Part shown: one piece after another, positions 5,871 through 7,739 of the stretch
Layout of the letters: each line of letters opens with the position of its first letter
Numbering within the stretch: the first letter of the stretch is position 1
Assembly (NCBI GenBank): GCA_002499455.1
Contig: DALN01000168.1
Span: 4,258 to 11,996, forward strand
Reading direction: 5' to 3'
DNA from: Methanoculleus sp. UBA77
GTDB lineage: Archaea; Halobacteriota; Methanomicrobia; Methanomicrobiales; Methanoculleaceae
Length of the DNA stretch: 7,739 nt
Made by a program: the position numbers and the translations under genes
Notes under the pieces: model-generated
The model's database searches: none
What the model was told of the DNA's origin: nothing
The model's input: the letters and a program-made list of their open reading frames with translations, nothing else

Positions 5871-5943
5871 CGCCCAGGACGGAATTCGAATCCGTGTCGA
5901 CGGCGTGACAGGCCGTCATGATAGGCCACTACACTACCTGGGC
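5871..5943 (-). tRNA. tRNA-Asp (anticodon GTC)
   Basis: All arms fold. The acceptor stem is GCCCAGG/CCTGGGC (5937-5943 with 5872-5878). The D-arm contains GTGTAGTGGCCTATCAT, closely matching archaeal tRNA-Asp. The anticodon stem is ACGGC/GCCGT with loop CTGTCAC, giving anticodon GTC at 5907-5909. The T-stem is ACGGA/TCCGT with loop TTCGAAT. The discriminator at 5871 is G, as expected for Asp. There is no intron and no encoded CCA end. The gene sits 16 nt downstream of tRNA-Tyr on the same strand and is probably processed from the same transcript. Confidence 0.96.
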
Positions 5944-5959
5944 ACTTGTTGCTGATAGA

Positions 5960-6066
5960 TCCCGCCTCCCGGATTCGAACCGGGGACATCGCGGTAGCCG
6001 CGCAGTTCGCCCGAAGACGAAGACTATACTACAGCCGCGCACTCTACCAGTCTGAGTTAAGGCGGG
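5960..6066 (-). tRNA. tRNA-Tyr (anticodon GTA) with 33-nt intron
   Basis: The acceptor stem is CCCGCCT/AGGCGGG (6060-6066 with 5961-5967), with discriminator A at 5960. The D-stem is ACTC/GAGT. The anticodon stem is CGCGG (6035-6039) with CCGCG (5990-5994), and the T-arm is CCCGG/CCGGG with loop TTCGAAT. The anticodon GTA is at 6030-6032, which assigns tyrosine. Loop bases C32-T33-G-T-A-G37 are contiguous and A38 (5995) comes only after 33 extra bases, so an intron sits at the canonical archaeal 37/38 position. The mature RNA is 74 nt without CCA. It is first in a two-tRNA unit with tRNA-Asp. Confidence 0.95.
5996..6028 (-). other. tRNA-Tyr intron with bulge-helix-bulge-like junction and UUCG-capped hairpin
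   Basis: The intron runs from 6028 back to 5996. The 3' bulge can be C-U^A, followed by a 4-bp helix in which loop bases 32-35 (CUGU) pair with intron GCGG, and a 5' bulge A-G^U, the standard substrate of archaeal tRNA splicing endonuclease. Inside, UUCGUC pairs with GGCGAA around a UUCG loop closed by C-G, a hyperstable tetraloop, with a short AG/CU extension. The segment between bulge and inner helix is not perfectly paired (UA plus a UC bulge), so the inner helix is relaxed compared with the strict consensus. Confidence 0.85.
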
Positions 6067-6096
6067 TCTCTGCTCTAATAATGTTGACGGGGGTAG

Positions 6097-6106
6097 TTAT
6101 TATAGG
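6097..6106 (-). promoter_or_regulatory. TATA box for the tRNA-Tyr/tRNA-Asp unit
   Basis: The minus strand reads CCTATAATAA, preceded by a purine-rich CGAAA that resembles a TFB recognition element. It is centred about 36 nt from the tRNA-Tyr 5' end, which predicts a leader of roughly 10 nt that RNase P would remove. Confidence 0.6.
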
Positions 6107-6149
6107 TTTCGGCTGCCCATCCTGGTGCTGTACGGCAAAGGCGCCATTC

Positions 6150-6157
6150 TTTATATA
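6150..6157 (+). promoter_or_regulatory. TATA box for the isopropylmalate synthase family gene
   Basis: TTTATATA is centred at about 6153, predicting a start site near 6180. That coincides with an ATG at 6180, which is out of frame with the synthase, and lies downstream of the other ATG at 6170. This promoter placement is part of the puzzle over where the synthase starts. Confidence 0.6.
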
Positions 6158-6213
6158 CCCCATAGGATAATGAATACGTATGAACTCTACAAACGCCGAA
6201 GCACCTGGGAACG

Positions 6214-7739
6214 CTGAAGCGTACTGTCTTCTTCACCGATAGCCGCGCGAAAAAGAACGTCACTGTTTTCGACACCACGCTGCGCGACGGTGAACAAACG
6301 CCGGGCATCTCATTCACCCGTGAGGAGAAACTCGGTATTGCAGAGCAGCTCTCCGCCATAGGAGTCCAGACCATCGAAGCGGGCTTTCCCGCATCCTCGG
6401 ACACCGAGCACGAGATCGTCAAAGCCATCAAGGCCCTCGGTCTCTCGACCCGGGTCTGCGGCCTGGCGCGGTCGCTCAGGGCCGACGTGGACGCCTGCAT
6501 CGACTGCGACGTCGATATGGTCCACGTCTTCATCCCGACGTCCGACGTCCAGCGCGAGTACACCATCAAAAAGACCCGCGAACAGGTCCTCGAGGCCACC
6601 GGCGATATCATCGCCTACGCCCGCGACCACGTCGATCGGTGCATGTTCTCCGCGATGGACGCGACAAGGACCGACTGGGATTACCTGATGGAGGTCTACC
6701 GCGTCGCGGTGGACGCCGGAGCGACGATCATCAACGTCCCCGACACGGTGGGCGTCATCACCCCGACGGCCATGAAACGCCTCATCACCCGGATCGACCG
6801 GGAGGTGAACTGCCCCATCGACGTCCACTGCCACAACGACTTCGGGCTTGCGGTGGCAAACACCATCGCGGCGGTCGAGGGCGGCGCCTCACAGGTCCAG
6901 GTGACCGTGAACGGCATCGGGGAGCGGGCGGGCAACGCCGACCTCGCGCAGACGGTGATGGTCCTCGAGTCCATCTACGGGGTCGATACCGGCATCCGGA
7001 CGACGAGCCTCGTCGAGACCTCGCGGCTCATCTCCCGCTACGCGGGGATGAGCATCCCTGCGACCCAGCCGATCGTCGGCGAGAACGCCTTCGCCCACGA
7101 GAGCGGGATCCACTCCCACGGCGTGATCACCCGGTCGGACACGTTTGAACCCGGGATCATGACCCCGGAGATGGTCGGCCACCGGCGCAGGCTGAAACTC
7201 GGCAAACACGCCGGGAGGCACGCCGTCAGGCAGATGCTCCTCGATGCGCATATGGAGCCCACCGACGCGCAGCTCGACGAGATCGTCGTCAGGATGAAAG
7301 GGATTGCCGGCAAAGGCAAGCGCGTAACGGACGCGGACCTCTACGAGATCGCGGGAAGCGTCATGCAGGCCGTGCCCGAAGAGAGGACGCTCGAACTGCA
7401 GGACGTCGCCATCATGACCGGGAACCATGTCATCCCGACAGCGAGCGTCAGGGCGACCGTCGACGGCGTCGAGCACACCTTCTCAAGTATCGGCAACGGC
7501 CCGGTGGACGCCGCCGTCCGGGCGATCCTCGGGATCATCCCCGCCCCCGTCCAGTTGAAGGAGTTCAACATCGAGGCGATCTCCGGCGGGACCGACGCGC
7601 TCGGCCACGTCACCATCGCCGTCGAGGACGAGCGGGGCCGGGTCTTCGATGCCAGCGCCTCAAGCGACGACATCATCCTTGCATCCGTCGAGGCGGTCGT
7701 CAACGCGATCAACCTCGTCTGCCGGACGCGCAGGCTCGA
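6214..7739 (+). CDS. leuA: 2-isopropylmalate synthase family protein (LeuA type), 5' end disrupted or non-canonical, 3' end outside window
   Basis: The enzyme condenses acetyl-CoA with a 2-oxoacid (2-oxoisovalerate for LeuA). Visible motifs are FDTTLRDGEQTPG (from 6268; catalytic Arg and metal-binding Asp), IEAGFP, VHCHNDFGLA (metal-binding His pair, 6823-6852), NGIGERAGNA (from 6910) and AHESGIHSHG. A C-terminal regulatory LeuA_dimer domain runs from about 7388 (ASVRATVDGVEH, SSIGNGPVDAAVRAILG) to the window edge. That domain argues against AksA homocitrate synthase, which lacks it; citramalate synthase remains possible, but IEAGFP and GLAR favour LeuA. The 508 visible codons are nearly full length. 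The frame opens after a TGA at 6181 and contains no ATG, GTG or TTG before the catalytic motif; CTG codons at 6205 and 6214 are the only near-starts. I give 6214 as a conservative 5' limit. A one-base shift at 6214 would add MNTYELYKRRSTWER from 6170. Confidence 0.85.
   Translation, partial: MKRTVFFTDSRAKKNVTVFDTTLRDGEQTPGISFTREEKLGIAEQLSAIGVQTIEAGFPASSDTEHEIVKAIKALGLSTRVCGLARSLRADVDACIDCDVDMVHVFIPTSDVQREYTIKKTREQVLEATGDIIAYARDHVDRCMFSAMDATRTDWDYLMEVYRVAVDAGATIINVPDTVGVITPTAMKRLITRIDREVNCPIDVHCHNDFGLAVANTIAAVEGGASQVQVTVNGIGERAGNADLAQTVMVLESIYGVDTGIRTTSLVETSRLISRYAGMSIPATQPIVGENAFAHESGIHSHGVITRSDTFEPGIMTPEMVGHRRRLKLGKHAGRHAVRQMLLDAHMEPTDAQLDEIVVRMKGIAGKGKRVTDADLYEIAGSVMQAVPEERTLELQDVAIMTGNHVIPTASVRATVDGVEHTFSSIGNGPVDAAVRAILGIIPAPVQLKEFNIEAISGGTDALGHVTIAVEDERGRVFDASASSDDIILASVEAVVNAINLVCRTRRL

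Noticed and set aside
6180..6242. Possible leu leader peptide: ATG at 6180, 20 residues ending YCLLHR before TAG
   Set aside because: It fits a leaderless start and has two adjacent Leu codons, but bacterial-style attenuation is not established in archaea, no terminator/antiterminator pair is visible, and it would leave the synthase still without a start codon.
6214..7739. AksA homocitrate synthase (coenzyme B pathway) as the identity of the synthase
   Set aside because: The C-terminal LeuA_dimer regulatory domain is present and the gene exceeds 500 codons, whereas AksA is shorter and lacks that domain.

Overview
The window looks like chromosomal DNA from a methanogenic euryarchaeon, most likely order Methanomicrobiales and possibly Methanoculleus. 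The genus is inferred from protein flavour and high GC, not from a search. Archaeal traits read directly from the sequence are an AglJ-type dolichyl-phosphate glycosyltransferase, a DUF99 (Endo_dU) protein, an archaeal pilin-type N-terminus, a tRNA-Tyr gene with a 37/38 intron in a bulge-helix-bulge-like fold, TATA boxes about 26 nt before starts, and few Shine-Dalgarno sequences.

Left part (1-2669): aglJ (-) and a DUF99 gene (+) diverge across 40 bp. DUF99 then converges on a single-domain universal stress protein gene (-), overlapping it by 11 bp. Upstream of the stress gene, on the same strand, is a single-span membrane protein with a divergent archaeal type IV pilin-like N-terminus. An AT-rich island (about 2674-2735) separates it from the rightward genes.

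Middle (2670-5332): a PflX-like radical SAM protein (COG1313 type) is followed 47 bp later by a PPM/PP2C phosphatase; the two are probably co-transcribed. They converge on a five-unit HEAT-repeat protein (-). The convergent gap holds a large inverted repeat built from NCGCGAAG-like units.

Right part (5333-7739): about 540 bp at first look empty, but it holds a 41-residue membrane-protein ORF (-) with a TATA box placed exactly for a leaderless mRNA, and a 12-bp stem-loop just downstream of it. The rest of that gap (5333-5497 and 5711-5848) shows only the HEAT gene promoter, GC-rich hairpins at 5416-5449, a small hairpin at 5833-5848 and AT-rich sequence. Next come tRNA-Asp(GTC) and the intron-bearing tRNA-Tyr(GTA), both on the minus strand and probably one transcript. 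Diverging from them is a long alpha-isopropylmalate synthase family gene (LeuA type with C-terminal regulatory domain) that runs off the window. Its reading frame has no ATG, GTG or TTG before the catalytic motif; a one-base frameshift near 6214 would connect it to an ATG at 6170.

Most of the window is ordinary chromosomal content. The best candidates for a second look are the leuA 5' end, the leaderless mini membrane protein, the UUCG-capped tRNA intron and the 4654-4731 inverted repeat. I see no CRISPR array, transposase, prophage or defence cluster.
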